From: Bacillota bacterium
Lineage (GTDB): Bacteria; Bacillota; Clostridia; Peptostreptococcales; Anaerovoracaceae
DNA: 32,144 nucleotides
Assembly: GCA_030530285.1 (NCBI GenBank)
Contig: JAUMVD010000022.1
Span: 1-32,144, forward strand
Reading direction: 5' to 3'
Positions 9,396-18,104 of the stretch are shown here, piece by piece (the stretch's first letter is position 1; the number at the start of each line of letters is the position of its first letter). The position numbers and the translations under genes were made by a program. Under the pieces are notes generated by a model that was not told the origin of the DNA, ran no database searches, and saw nothing but the letters and a program-made list of their open reading frames with translations.

Positions 9396-11924
9396 TTATT
9401 TTACCTTTGCTTTCTTCGTCTCACTCCATGCTGAGTAATATGTCACCCCTTCACTCTTAATAAAACTACGAACTTTGACTGCATAGGTTTTTTTCCGCTT
9501 AAGTTTTTTTATCGTTTTGTTCTTAGCGGCCGCGCCATCGACCGTTGCCGCTTTACTGGTTTTGCCAGTCACATATTGAATCTCGTATCCTGTCGCCTTG
9601 TCATTTGGCTCCCATGTGACCGTCATTGTCCGTTTCTTACTGCTTTTAGCCTTTTTTATGGTTTCTGCGTTCAAGAAGACTGTTGCCTTTGTGTCGGATG
9701 CTTCCCCCTTGTAGGCATTATCTCCAATCGTTCTGTAAGCGATGATGCTATAGGTATAGGTGTTTCCGTTAACGTTGGCATCTGCATCCTTATAGGCTGT
9801 TTCTTCTGCCGTAATGTCTGCCAAAACAGTCTCCTGTGCCCCATCCTCGCTCTTCATCAGAATATATCCAGTTGCTCCTGCAACGTTATCCCATCTGACC
9901 ATGACACCATCTGTTTCATTGGTGACACTCTTGATCTGTGTCTTCGAAGGTGTTGCCAGGGCTTCTATCAAAGTCTTCTGCGCATCCATCTCTTCCTGAT
10001 TCTTTATGAGCGAAAACTTTAATTCCGCATTGACCAGTTTTAACAGTCCGATCGCTCCGACCTCTTCTTTTTCTTCGTCAGTCAGAGCGTCATAAGCTTC
10101 CCGGGCTGCATTGATCGCTGCTTCACTGTCTGCAGTGACCTCTCCGATGGACTCGATCATATCCAGAACTATCTCAGCCTGCGATATGTCGATATAGATA
10201 TCCACCTGTCCACCGGCTGTCATCTTTGCTGCCGGGATCGTGTACACGTCATTCGCATCGGCTTTCATAGGAATAAATTCATATTCCGGCGGATCAACGC
10301 CTTCGTCTTTTGTGATCCGTTCACTTACAATGCCGTTGCCGGCTTTGAACGTGTAGTCAAGTCCCGCGTTTTGTGTTTGCGGGCCATAGTCGCTTGTTTT
10401 GTCCTTTCCGGGTCCGACGAAGTTGACTTTCGTATCTCCCCGAAGACCGCAGCGTTCACATACTCCATCCGCATACGAATGGCCCCGCGCGTCGATCATG
10501 ATGTCATTAGGCGCTATCGCCATGGAAAGTTCTTCATCACTGAAGTACTTTCCGCAATCGTTGCATTGCCAGCATTCAATATTCCCGGGTTCCGTACAAG
10601 TGGCTGAAACTGCATCGACTTTGCTCACATCTTCATGTGCGCAAGGAGCCGTTACGATCACGTCAGCAGCTGCCGGCGACTTATTGGCCTCTTCCGTTCC
10701 CGCCATTTCATCAATACCAACCAGATGATATCTTCCCGGCTCGTCAAAAATGTATTGATAAGACTCGGTTTCGCTTTCGAGAGTATCTATGAGTGACCAA
10801 TCATCATCGTACACCTCTACAGTTAAACCCGTTACCGGTTGAAGTCTGCCGCTTCCCATTTCCCCGGTAGCCGTTCTGTACAGCGTCATTTCTGCAGATT
10901 CGCCAGCATCAACTTCATACAGTTCCTTATCAAAGCTGCAGAACGAACCTTGCTGATAAAAATTCCAGTCCGTAAACATAGCAAGATCAAAAGCATCCCC
11001 ATCGGACAATAAAATGTAGTCAGCAGTCGCGCCCCAGCCAGGGCTCATCAAAGGGAACACGTGATTCCTGTAATACATCAGGTTTTCATCATGGCCCCAC
11101 ACTTCCTGCATATATGTAGATGTGGCGCCTCCCGTCAGGTAATATGCCTTCTTTGCACCTCGATATGCGATGTCGCCGGACATATAGCGCACCTGCTGCG
11201 GAGTGCTGAAGTCAGTGATTCCGGATGTCCCCTGACAGCATCTGGCTTCAGGAATGCCCATATAATACCGTTCGATGAGATAAATCATCAGATGCATGGC
11301 TGTCGGTCGTTCCACTACTACATCATTGATATATGGTCCTTTTCCATCTTTAGTATGGTAGCGGTAATTGTCTTCCAGACCGTAAAGTGCCAGATCGAAA
11401 TATGGAACCTCGACCTCAAGATGAGAAAGAACGGTACTGCTAATATCATTTCCCATTAAAGGGATGCCGTCATTAGATATCGTGACGAACAGCCTCACTG
11501 ATTCCGCCGGCGTTTCATCATATCCATATTGAACAGGTTCACCTTCATCCTTTGGTTCAAGAACCTTTACCGGCACTGTCGCTTCTGCCTTCACGCCGGT
11601 GTTTTCTGTGCAGGCGGCACTGATCGTCGCTTCAAACTCACCAACGGTCAGAGGAGCCAGTTTCAGCAAGCCGGATGGCGTGATCGTAGCTTTCAGTTCC
11701 GCGTCAGCCTTTTCTATCGTGTATTCAAGCTCGTGATCCTGACTATCGGCAAAAATATCATGTGGATTAACATACTCCAAACCGCCTTTATACATTTCAA
11801 TGGATAAAGGTCCCTCGGAGACAGTAATCTGACATACATCATTCTCACCTGCCATGACGTTTGCCGGCAGCATAGTCAGACAAAGAACGATGGCTAATAT
11901 AAAATATAATAATTTTCTTTTCAT
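9396..11924 (-). CDS. Secreted protein with DUF4430-like, Cys-pair and fibronectin III domains
   Basis: An 842-residue exported protein. A signal peptide (residues 1-25, ending NVMA) is followed by an Ig-like stretch (about 30-115). A DUF4430-like region (about 140-350) contains VRLFVTISNDG, LMSPGWGATADYILLSDGD and a conserved Trp-rich strand. Next come a Cys-pair module (about 425-495, CWQCNDCGKYF and CERCG), a FIVAR-like helical segment (about 580-635) and two fibronectin III domains ending in WSETKKAKVK. DUF4430 is the fold of the transcobalamin beta domain, so ligand binding is possible. There is no sortase motif or SLH domain, so the anchor is unknown. No Shine-Dalgarno precedes the ATG; instead TATAAT lies five bases upstream. 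Confidence 0.8.
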   Translation of the reverse strand: MKRKLLYFILAIVLCLTMLPANVMAGENDVCQITVSEGPLSIEMYKGGLEYVNPHDIFADSQDHELEYTIEKADAELKATITPSGLLKLAPLTVGEFEATISAACTENTGVKAEATVPVKVLEPKDEGEPVQYGYDETPAESVRLFVTISNDGIPLMGNDISSTVLSHLEVEVPYFDLALYGLEDNYRYHTKDGKGPYINDVVVERPTAMHLMIYLIERYYMGIPEARCCQGTSGITDFSTPQQVRYMSGDIAYRGAKKAYYLTGGATSTYMQEVWGHDENLMYYRNHVFPLMSPGWGATADYILLSDGDAFDLAMFTDWNFYQQGSFCSFDKELYEVDAGESAEMTLYRTATGEMGSGRLQPVTGLTVEVYDDDWSLIDTLESETESYQYIFDEPGRYHLVGIDEMAGTEEANKSPAAADVIVTAPCAHEDVSKVDAVSATCTEPGNIECWQCNDCGKYFSDEELSMAIAPNDIMIDARGHSYADGVCERCGLRGDTKVNFVGPGKDKTSDYGPQTQNAGLDYTFKAGNGIVSERITKDEGVDPPEYEFIPMKADANDVYTIPAAKMTAGGQVDIYIDISQAEIVLDMIESIGEVTADSEAAINAAREAYDALTDEEKEEVGAIGLLKLVNAELKFSLIKNQEEMDAQKTLIEALATPSKTQIKSVTNETDGVMVRWDNVAGATGYILMKSEDGAQETVLADITAEETAYKDADANVNGNTYTYSIIAYRTIGDNAYKGEASDTKATVFLNAETIKKAKSSKKRTMTVTWEPNDKATGYEIQYVTGKTSKAATVDGAAAKNKTIKKLKRKKTYAVKVRSFIKSEGVTYYSAWSETKKAKVK

Positions 11925-11943
11925 AATAGATTATAGTTTTATT

Positions 11944-11983
11944 GCAGAAAGCAGAGACCGGGTAGTCGGCCTCCGCTTTCTGC
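11944..11983 (-). terminator. Hairpin after the 1631-residue surface protein gene
   Basis: GCAGAAAGC (11944-11952) pairs with GCTTTCTGC (11975-11983), with a few more pairs inside. In the minus direction AATAAAAC follows rather than a T-run, so termination may be weak and the next gene could be partly co-transcribed. Read in the plus direction ATTTTC follows. Confidence 0.45.
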
Positions 11984-12014
11984 ATTTTCACATCATTTCA
12001 TGTGTAGAAAGGAA

Positions 12015-15000
12015 TTATTTAGTCTTTTTCGCCTTTATCGGACTCCAATCGGAATAGTACTGCTGTCCGTCTACAGTCTTGTATGTTCTGATCTTAACAA
12101 AGTACTTTTTCTTTTTACTGAGTTTCTTGATCTTCACTTTTGCTTTATTTGCTTTCTTGACAGTGACGGTTTTAGCGTTGTCGAAGTTCTCATCCAGACT
12201 ATACTGGATCTCATATCCTGTGATTTCCTTCTTGACCTTAGTCCACTTGACCGTAAGTTTCTTCTTACCGGCCTTGATGGATTTGATCTTTGTGCCTACA
12301 GGATTTACAGTGTACTCCAGAGTTACTGTTCCTTCGTAGTTCTCTTTGAATGTAACTGTTGCCGTATGCGTTCCGATACTTGCGGAGTCAGCACCGTACA
12401 CAACGTCATAGTTCGTTTCAGGTACGATGTTGCCCTTTGTATCCTTGATGATCACGGCCGGAGTCTTTTCACTTCCGTCAAATGTGAATACATCCTGTTC
12501 AAGTGCAACGCCCGAAGTCAGATTTCCTTCTTCGTCATACTGTGCATCCATGCTGATCGGTGTAACGGTCTGAGGAGCATGGATTTCCTGCGTTCCTTCT
12601 GCATCTGCAAACATCTCACCACAGTTATCACATGTCCAGTATGCTGCAATGCCTTCAAAAGGCTGTGCGTCCGTCTTGACAAGTGCATGTCCGACGGCCG
12701 GTATCGTTTCCGCTTCGAGGGTGGTAGGTTCCTCACCTGCAGCATCCTTATACAGTTTGCCGCACGACTTGTCTCTGCACTTGAAGTACGCATTATGTCC
12801 GTCTTCCGTACAGGACGGTTCCTTTGCCGGGATTTCTCTCAACCCATGCGCTTTGACGATGATATCTGCTTCAGAGACCTCAGTTTCTGCATTAGCATCA
12901 CTAAAGAACTTTCCGCAAAGGCTGCAGCTCCAGTATTCGATATTTCCATCATCAACACATGTTTCGACATTCGCTTTATGTTTCTTGAGTTTGTGCTTGC
13001 ACTCCTGCTCCGCCGTCCAATCTTCAAACCATGCGAGGACAGGATTATTATCACTTGCCACGAAAGCGTTTCCTTCACCGTTAAGTGCTGCCAGGAATTT
13101 AGCGGATGACAACTCACGTGCAGTAACGAATTCGCCTTCCGCAGTCACATTCGTTGTACCGATGAATCCGAACAGCGGTGAATCGCCTTGCTCCGTTGAA
13201 TATACATTTGTAACAGTGCTGTTATTCGTTACATTGCCTGTAACTGCGCCTTCATATGTTCCGCTGCCCTTAACTGTACCCATATTAAACAGATTTTCTG
13301 CAACTGCATACGCTGCAACGTTCGCTGCAACGCCTCCAACGTTGGTGCCGCTGCTTGTGACATCTCCAACGTTGTAGCAGTTTCTTATCGTAGCCGGATA
13401 GTTTTTATTGCTTGATGTAATACCTGTCACACCACCTGTATAATTTCCGTCTGCTTTGATATTGCCGTAGTTCGCGCACTGATCCATCTCATCGTTTCCA
13501 AAGAATCCGGCGATGCCGCCTACATCCATCTGTCCGGTAACATTACCTGCATTCAGGCACTTCGTGAACGATGCATATGATCCGTAACCGCAGATACCAC
13601 CTACGCCCACCCAGTTTCCGAGTTTTGCTTCGATGGATACGTCGATGTCAGAAATGATATTCTCGAAATCAACATAATTAGCGTATCCGCAGACACCGCC
13701 AATGTAGCCGTTGCTGACACTTGATGGACATGTCACGTGTACACTGCCGCCGACTTTAAGGTTTTTAATCGACGCACGCGCGCTGCTGGTGCCCTTCACG
13801 CATCCAAACAGGCCTTTGTATTGTGCGCCAGCCTGGTTTTCTGCTGTAACGTCTATCGAAAGACCTTTGACCATGTGATTATCACCGTCGAAGGATCCCT
13901 TATAGACTTTGCTGGAACTGATTCCGATCGGCGTCCAGTCACGGCCGGACAAATCGATGTCCTCTATCAGTTTCGCGTTGTAAGCAGCTCCGACGCCATT
14001 ATTGACCGCATCTGCGAACCATGCCAGTTCTTCCGCGGTTCCGATCTGATATACGCCGTCTTCATCCGCTGCCGGTTCGGTCTTGGTTTCTCCGTCCCAT
14101 TCGCCTTCCCCGAGAGCTGTCATTTCAATGGTCTTTGTGACGCAGCCGTCCTCATCCAGTTCGTCTGCCCTGGATACTTTGAACTTTCCGGTTGCCTTGA
14201 CATAGCCTTCTTTTTCAACAACATATGAATAGGTGCCGAAGGACAGATCTTCATACTTGCCGTCATTTGCCTCCAGTTCATTTCCTGCAGGATCCTTGAC
14301 CGTCACTGTCGCTCCTTCAAGGGCAGTTTCTCCGTCAGTGACCTGTAATTTCAGTCCTACCGAAGCATGTTTTACGACCTTGACACTGACATCTGCCAAA
14401 TGCTGGAAGCATAATTTAACTTGTACTGCGTTAAAGTTCGTTCCAACTCCGGTGTCTGTCATTTCATACACAAACCTGAACGGATTTGCTGCAGAGAACA
14501 TCTGACCATATACATAACCGTTCGTAAATTCATAGGATGTTTCATTCTCCCCTTCAGGGAATTCAATATCTTCCGGTACCTTCAGTGTGATCTTGGCAGT
14601 ATCCATCATCTGATACTGTCCGACCGTTCCGCTGACCTCCGTATCGCCTGACGAATATCTTGGCACGAATGTCAACGGGTTAAAGATTCCGGACTGCTTA
14701 TTCAGTGCTCTATAGAGGCCGTCAAAAGAAATCGTTACCTCGTCTCCCGGCTCTATGGCTTCACCCGGTTTCGTTGCATTGTCTGCAAAGACCTCAACTT
14801 CGGCTGCTCTTGCCAGGCAGTAGGATACACCTGTACTGTCTGTCATTCTTATGATTACCGTTCCACCATTGGCATTTGCATCTCTGAATCCATTCAGGTC
14901 GATCTCATAATTGCCATCCTCATCGGAAGTCAGAGTTTTCCACGAGGTCATCTTGGATTTCAATGTCTTCCCTGATGTCACAAGAGCGTACTGTACCTTG

Positions 15001-16910
15001 CTGAGTTCATCACCCGTTACCGTGAAATCCATGATTGGATTCTCATCTTCGGTTGTGTAGTACCATGTATCATAGTTATAGTCCCAGTCTGCTGAACGGG
15101 TCTGATCTGAGCCGTCTGAATTGTATTTGATATGGGCGATCGCGGAGCCCTTTTCTGTATCACTCATGACGATAACGCCGGATCTGTTGGTCGATGTTGC
15201 AGGGAACAGTCCTCCATGAGAGCTATAATCATTTGCCGCATTGTTCATGAACACATTGATCGCATCATAGTTTACCGCTATAATGGCGGTTCCGTCCGGA
15301 TCGATATCTGCCCAGTTCTCGGAGGCGTTTCCTCCATCAACAGTATCGATGTCTGCTGTTCCGCTGAGAAGTGACCAGTGGAAGTCCGGTTCGATCATAA
15401 TATTTCCGGAATCGGAGTTGATGATCTCCCAGTGTCTGTAAGCTCTGACCCTCTTAGTTGCATCTTCACCAACAGCAAGATACCCTGTCGGATCAAGCCC
15501 TACCTGGATGTCCGCCTCATCTCTCTTGATCGTTGCTGTTCCAAGCTTGCTGAAATCATGAGATTTCTTCGCAGTCGAATCGCTTTCATCAAATGTGAAT
15601 GACAGATCCATCTCCGAATTACTTGAAGACAGATACCCGGCTTTTGTAACATATTCGCCGGACGGATCTTCCAATCTCCATGTATAATTGCCATTTCCCT
15701 TTGAAATGTTATATGACAGAGTCTTCGTACCGTCACCATTGTTGACCGGTTCTGCTTCAGGTTCTATCTCACCGGAGTTAAAATTGTTGTACTGGAAATA
15801 GATTCCGAACTCCGCGTCCTCAGGTACAGTGACATTCAGTCCAATTGCCGTATTGATCTGAAGCGACCTGTTATTCACGCTCGTACCGGTCGTAATCGTT
15901 GCGTTGATCGACTGTGTAAAAATATATCCAGGGATATCCGGATAAACATAGTTGTTGTACAGGCAAGAATTCCCTCCTGCATACAGCAAGAACGGATAAT
16001 ACTCATAGTTGCCTGATTTGTACGGTGTTCCCGGCTGTGCATTGCATTCCATGATCGGGCATGTTACAACAGCGTGATATTCATCCGCGGTAAAGTACGT
16101 GTTGTCCGTTTTCTTTGATGTTGTGTAAATCGGGGACGTTCTGAGATAGATATTCGTACCGCCGCCCGCATTACCGTCGACGTTGGCGTCTGCAGGGATC
16201 TTTAACTTCATACCACCCAGTTTATAAGTATAGTTACCCGTTTCAGCAGAATAGCCATATCCGCGGTAACTGTACCAGCCGTTCAGTACGGAAGCATAAA
16301 ACATATTGTAGCCGTTGACGTCGCTTCCGCTTTCAGTTCCGTTTTCCGGATCTTCGCCAAATGTGCTGTCCGTAAACTCTATCGGTTCATAGTTTTCAAG
16401 TGTATATTCCGGTCCGTCGGCTGTCTCCTGAATCTTCCAACCGCTTTCGGCGTCACCGGTAATGATATAATCTATCGGATCATATACCAGAACAGTGTCT
16501 CCATCCTTTTGGAAGGTTCCCACATAGTCATAATTGTACTCAGCCGATTTCTTGTCGTTGTTGACGCCTGCTGTCTTATACAGCTTAATCGTCGGAAGGT
16601 TGCTTCCATTCGATGAATAGAACATATCCCGACCTACATAGAACGATGTGTTCCAAACAGCCTCATCGACAACCTTCAGTGTCAATGTCCAGTAGATATC
16701 ATTGTCCGCAGAACTTGCGCCTTTGCCATCCACCGCCCAAAAGCGGTATACATAGGTTCCCGCAGTGTTTTCTGTCAATGAGATCGTTGTCAGATAGGCG
16801 TCGCCGTCAAAGTCCTGCGTCACTCCCCAGGTCTCACCATTGTCAGTGGATCTCTGGTACTGTGAACCCCAGAATATCCGATGGCATAGTGTCCGGAGTA
16901 AACTGTACAC
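12015..16910 (-). CDS. Giant surface protein (GLUG, Cys-pair, fibronectin III), 5' end missing
   Basis: The open frame has 1631 codons, but its first 15 or so overlap moxR in another frame and look unrelated. Recognisable protein starts near 16868 in the middle of an Ig-like domain (QYQRSTDNGETW). The signal peptide expected of such a protein is absent, so the 5' part is lost. Visible modules are a long beta-rich region (about 20-840), a carboxypeptidase-regulatory-like domain (about 845-915), GLUG-type repeats (about 1033-1222, VGGICGYGSY, VGGIAGFFG), three Cys-pair units (about 1300-1450), an Ig-like TFDGSEKTPAVIIKD domain (about 1465-1537) and a C-terminal fibronectin III. Such proteins are adhesins or ligand binders. 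No sortase or SLH anchor is seen. As it stands the gene lacks a proper start and is probably inactive. Confidence 0.65.
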   Translation of the reverse strand: MYSLLRTLCHRIFWGSQYQRSTDNGETWGVTQDFDGDAYLTTISLTENTAGTYVYRFWAVDGKGASSADNDIYWTLTLKVVDEAVWNTSFYVGRDMFYSSNGSNLPTIKLYKTAGVNNDKKSAEYNYDYVGTFQKDGDTVLVYDPIDYIITGDAESGWKIQETADGPEYTLENYEPIEFTDSTFGEDPENGTESGSDVNGYNMFYASVLNGWYSYRGYGYSAETGNYTYKLGGMKLKIPADANVDGNAGGGTNIYLRTSPIYTTSKKTDNTYFTADEYHAVVTCPIMECNAQPGTPYKSGNYEYYPFLLYAGGNSCLYNNYVYPDIPGYIFTQSINATITTGTSVNNRSLQINTAIGLNVTVPEDAEFGIYFQYNNFNSGEIEPEAEPVNNGDGTKTLSYNISKGNGNYTWRLEDPSGEYVTKAGYLSSSNSEMDLSFTFDESDSTAKKSHDFSKLGTATIKRDEADIQVGLDPTGYLAVGEDATKRVRAYRHWEIINSDSGNIMIEPDFHWSLLSGTADIDTVDGGNASENWADIDPDGTAIIAVNYDAINVFMNNAANDYSSHGGLFPATSTNRSGVIVMSDTEKGSAIAHIKYNSDGSDQTRSADWDYNYDTWYYTTEDENPIMDFTVTGDELSKVQYALVTSGKTLKSKMTSWKTLTSDEDGNYEIDLNGFRDANANGGTVIIRMTDSTGVSYCLARAAEVEVFADNATKPGEAIEPGDEVTISFDGLYRALNKQSGIFNPLTFVPRYSSGDTEVSGTVGQYQMMDTAKITLKVPEDIEFPEGENETSYEFTNGYVYGQMFSAANPFRFVYEMTDTGVGTNFNAVQVKLCFQHLADVSVKVVKHASVGLKLQVTDGETALEGATVTVKDPAGNELEANDGKYEDLSFGTYSYVVEKEGYVKATGKFKVSRADELDEDGCVTKTIEMTALGEGEWDGETKTEPAADEDGVYQIGTAEELAWFADAVNNGVGAAYNAKLIEDIDLSGRDWTPIGISSSKVYKGSFDGDNHMVKGLSIDVTAENQAGAQYKGLFGCVKGTSSARASIKNLKVGGSVHVTCPSSVSNGYIGGVCGYANYVDFENIISDIDVSIEAKLGNWVGVGGICGYGSYASFTKCLNAGNVTGQMDVGGIAGFFGNDEMDQCANYGNIKADGNYTGGVTGITSSNKNYPATIRNCYNVGDVTSSGTNVGGVAANVAAYAVAENLFNMGTVKGSGTYEGAVTGNVTNNSTVTNVYSTEQGDSPLFGFIGTTNVTAEGEFVTARELSSAKFLAALNGEGNAFVASDNNPVLAWFEDWTAEQECKHKLKKHKANVETCVDDGNIEYWSCSLCGKFFSDANAETEVSEADIIVKAHGLREIPAKEPSCTEDGHNAYFKCRDKSCGKLYKDAAGEEPTTLEAETIPAVGHALVKTDAQPFEGIAAYWTCDNCGEMFADAEGTQEIHAPQTVTPISMDAQYDEEGNLTSGVALEQDVFTFDGSEKTPAVIIKDTKGNIVPETNYDVVYGADSASIGTHTATVTFKENYEGTVTLEYTVNPVGTKIKSIKAGKKKLTVKWTKVKKEITGYEIQYSLDENFDNAKTVTVKKANKAKVKIKKLSKKKKYFVKIRTYKTVDGQQYYSDWSPIKAKKTK

Positions 16911-17097
16911 GCTTTGTCCTCAGCCCCAGTGTCTTCGCAAAAGCCAGAGCCATCGTCGTTTTCCCAACGCCCGGCACGTCCTCCATGAGCACGTTCCCTT
17001 CTGCCAGTATTGCCATTAAGATCTTGGCAATTACATCGTCTTTTCCTTTGATTACTTTTTTGATTTCCGTCTGGATCGTATTGATTACTTCTTTCAT
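16843..17097 (-). CDS. MoxR-family AAA+ ATPase, N-terminal fragment
   Basis: MoxR ATPases act as chaperones for assembly or activation of partner proteins, often with DUF58 and transglutaminase-like proteins. The 84-codon frame carries the N-terminal helix, the Walker A loop (EDVPGVGKTTMALAFA) and the conserved RVQFTPDTMPSDILGF, then ends in a few unrelated residues. Walker B, sensors and the lid, roughly 230 residues, are missing. The ATG overlaps the stop of the toroid lipoprotein as TAATG and AAGGA precedes it, so it is the third gene of the cobalamin-riboswitch operon. It breaks into the surface protein gene at about 16855-16870. The usual downstream partners are not present. Confidence 0.8.
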   Translation of the reverse strand: MKEVINTIQTEIKKVIKGKDDVIAKILMAILAEGNVLMEDVPGVGKTTMALAFAKTLGLRTKRVQFTPDTMPSDILGFTVPEIH

Positions 17098-18104
17098 TAT
17101 TCCTTACCTGTCTCGCTGTTTATCAATGAAACAAAAGCCAAACCTGCCTGCTGACTGGACATGACATTATCTCCGCCGGTCTCCGATGGATCCTTCGGAA
17201 CGTCATGGGCGAAACTGCCGTCATCCATTCTGTATTCCATGAGTCCGTCCACCAGACTCCCTCCTGTTTTTATAAAGTTTTCGTCTTCGGCCGGGTCTTC
17301 CCCCACAGCGCACAGCGCCATGATGACCTGACTGGATGTCTCGGAACTATACCCTCCGTCATACAGATAAAGACCCGAGTCCTGCTGTTGCTTAGACAAA
17401 TACGCCAAAGCCATATCCACAGCCTCTTCAACTCTACGGTTTTCGGACCTGTATGGTGCCAGTGCCTGCACCGCCATGGCTGTAATGTCTGTATCTTCTC
17501 CTGCTGAAGTGCTGAGGGCGAAACCCCCGTCGTTTCCCTGATACTGCAGGAGGTCATCTATGATGCTTTCTCTGGTATACAGGCTTCCTTTGGGAATTTC
17601 ATAATCCCCGATGTCCAGAGTTTTCAGGGCGTAGATCAGTCCGTTGCTCCCCTGTGTTGACAAACTGTCCGTTTGGTTCCAGTTATATGTTCCCTCCGCG
17701 ATCAGATCGATAGGGCGCCCCTTTGAATCAGTTCCGAAATTTCTCGGATCTCCGCCTGCCGCCAGTACGGTCATCGCGATGCGATGCCATTCTGTCGCCT
17801 TGACGCGGTCCAGTTTATCTCTGCCTTTGTAGCATTCCGTTACGTATTCTTCCAGCTCTTTCAGATATTCATCATAGTCGTACTCACGATCCGCCTGAGA
17901 AAGAAGTATGATCGTCCAATCGCTCCCCGAATCTCCTGCACGTAAATTATCGTCAGCAATGTCTTCCAGATAAGCGCAGACTCCTTCCAGCTGTTTCTCA
18001 TAGTCGCTGCCTGACGATCTGCCGCAGGCGCACACTGTCAGAATCATGACCAATGCTGTTAAAACAACCGTAATGCCCTTGATCAATTGTCTTGTATGTA
18101 TCAT
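17097..18104 (-). CDS. Lipoprotein with alpha/alpha-toroid (intrinsic-factor alpha-domain-like)
   Basis: A 335-residue lipoprotein: a hydrophobic signal with lipobox VCAC puts the lipidated Cys at residue 27, so it sits on the outer face of the membrane. The rest is a repeated helical domain of the prenyltransferase/squalene-oxidase toroid class, with repeats such as GNDGGFALSTSAGEDTDITA, DSGLYLYDGGYSSETSSQ and DDGSFAHDV, each followed by an Ala/Leu-rich helix. Human intrinsic factor and transcobalamin have the same toroid as their alpha domain and a DUF4430-type beta domain. Here the beta-like domain is the gene just upstream, overlapping by one base (TAATG), under a cobalamin riboswitch. 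I infer that the two proteins clamp a corrinoid between them. Cyclase activity is unlikely for an exported protein. Confidence 0.8.
   Translation of the reverse strand: MIHTRQLIKGITVVLTALVMILTVCACGRSSGSDYEKQLEGVCAYLEDIADDNLRAGDSGSDWTIILLSQADREYDYDEYLKELEEYVTECYKGRDKLDRVKATEWHRIAMTVLAAGGDPRNFGTDSKGRPIDLIAEGTYNWNQTDSLSTQGSNGLIYALKTLDIGDYEIPKGSLYTRESIIDDLLQYQGNDGGFALSTSAGEDTDITAMAVQALAPYRSENRRVEEAVDMALAYLSKQQQDSGLYLYDGGYSSETSSQVIMALCAVGEDPAEDENFIKTGGSLVDGLMEYRMDDGSFAHDVPKDPSETGGDNVMSSQQAGLAFVSLINSETGKE

Noticed and set aside
12000..13109. A 369-codon plus-strand frame opposite the giant surface protein gene
   Set aside because: It is a mirror frame of a repetitive coding region, with an unusual Cys/Phe/Arg-rich composition and no ribosome binding site; the minus strand has recognisable domains.
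17097..18104. The toroid lipoprotein as a terpene cyclase
   Set aside because: It has a lipobox and would be extracellular, lacks an obvious catalytic DxDD or QW-motif set, and sits under a cobalamin riboswitch with a DUF4430 partner.
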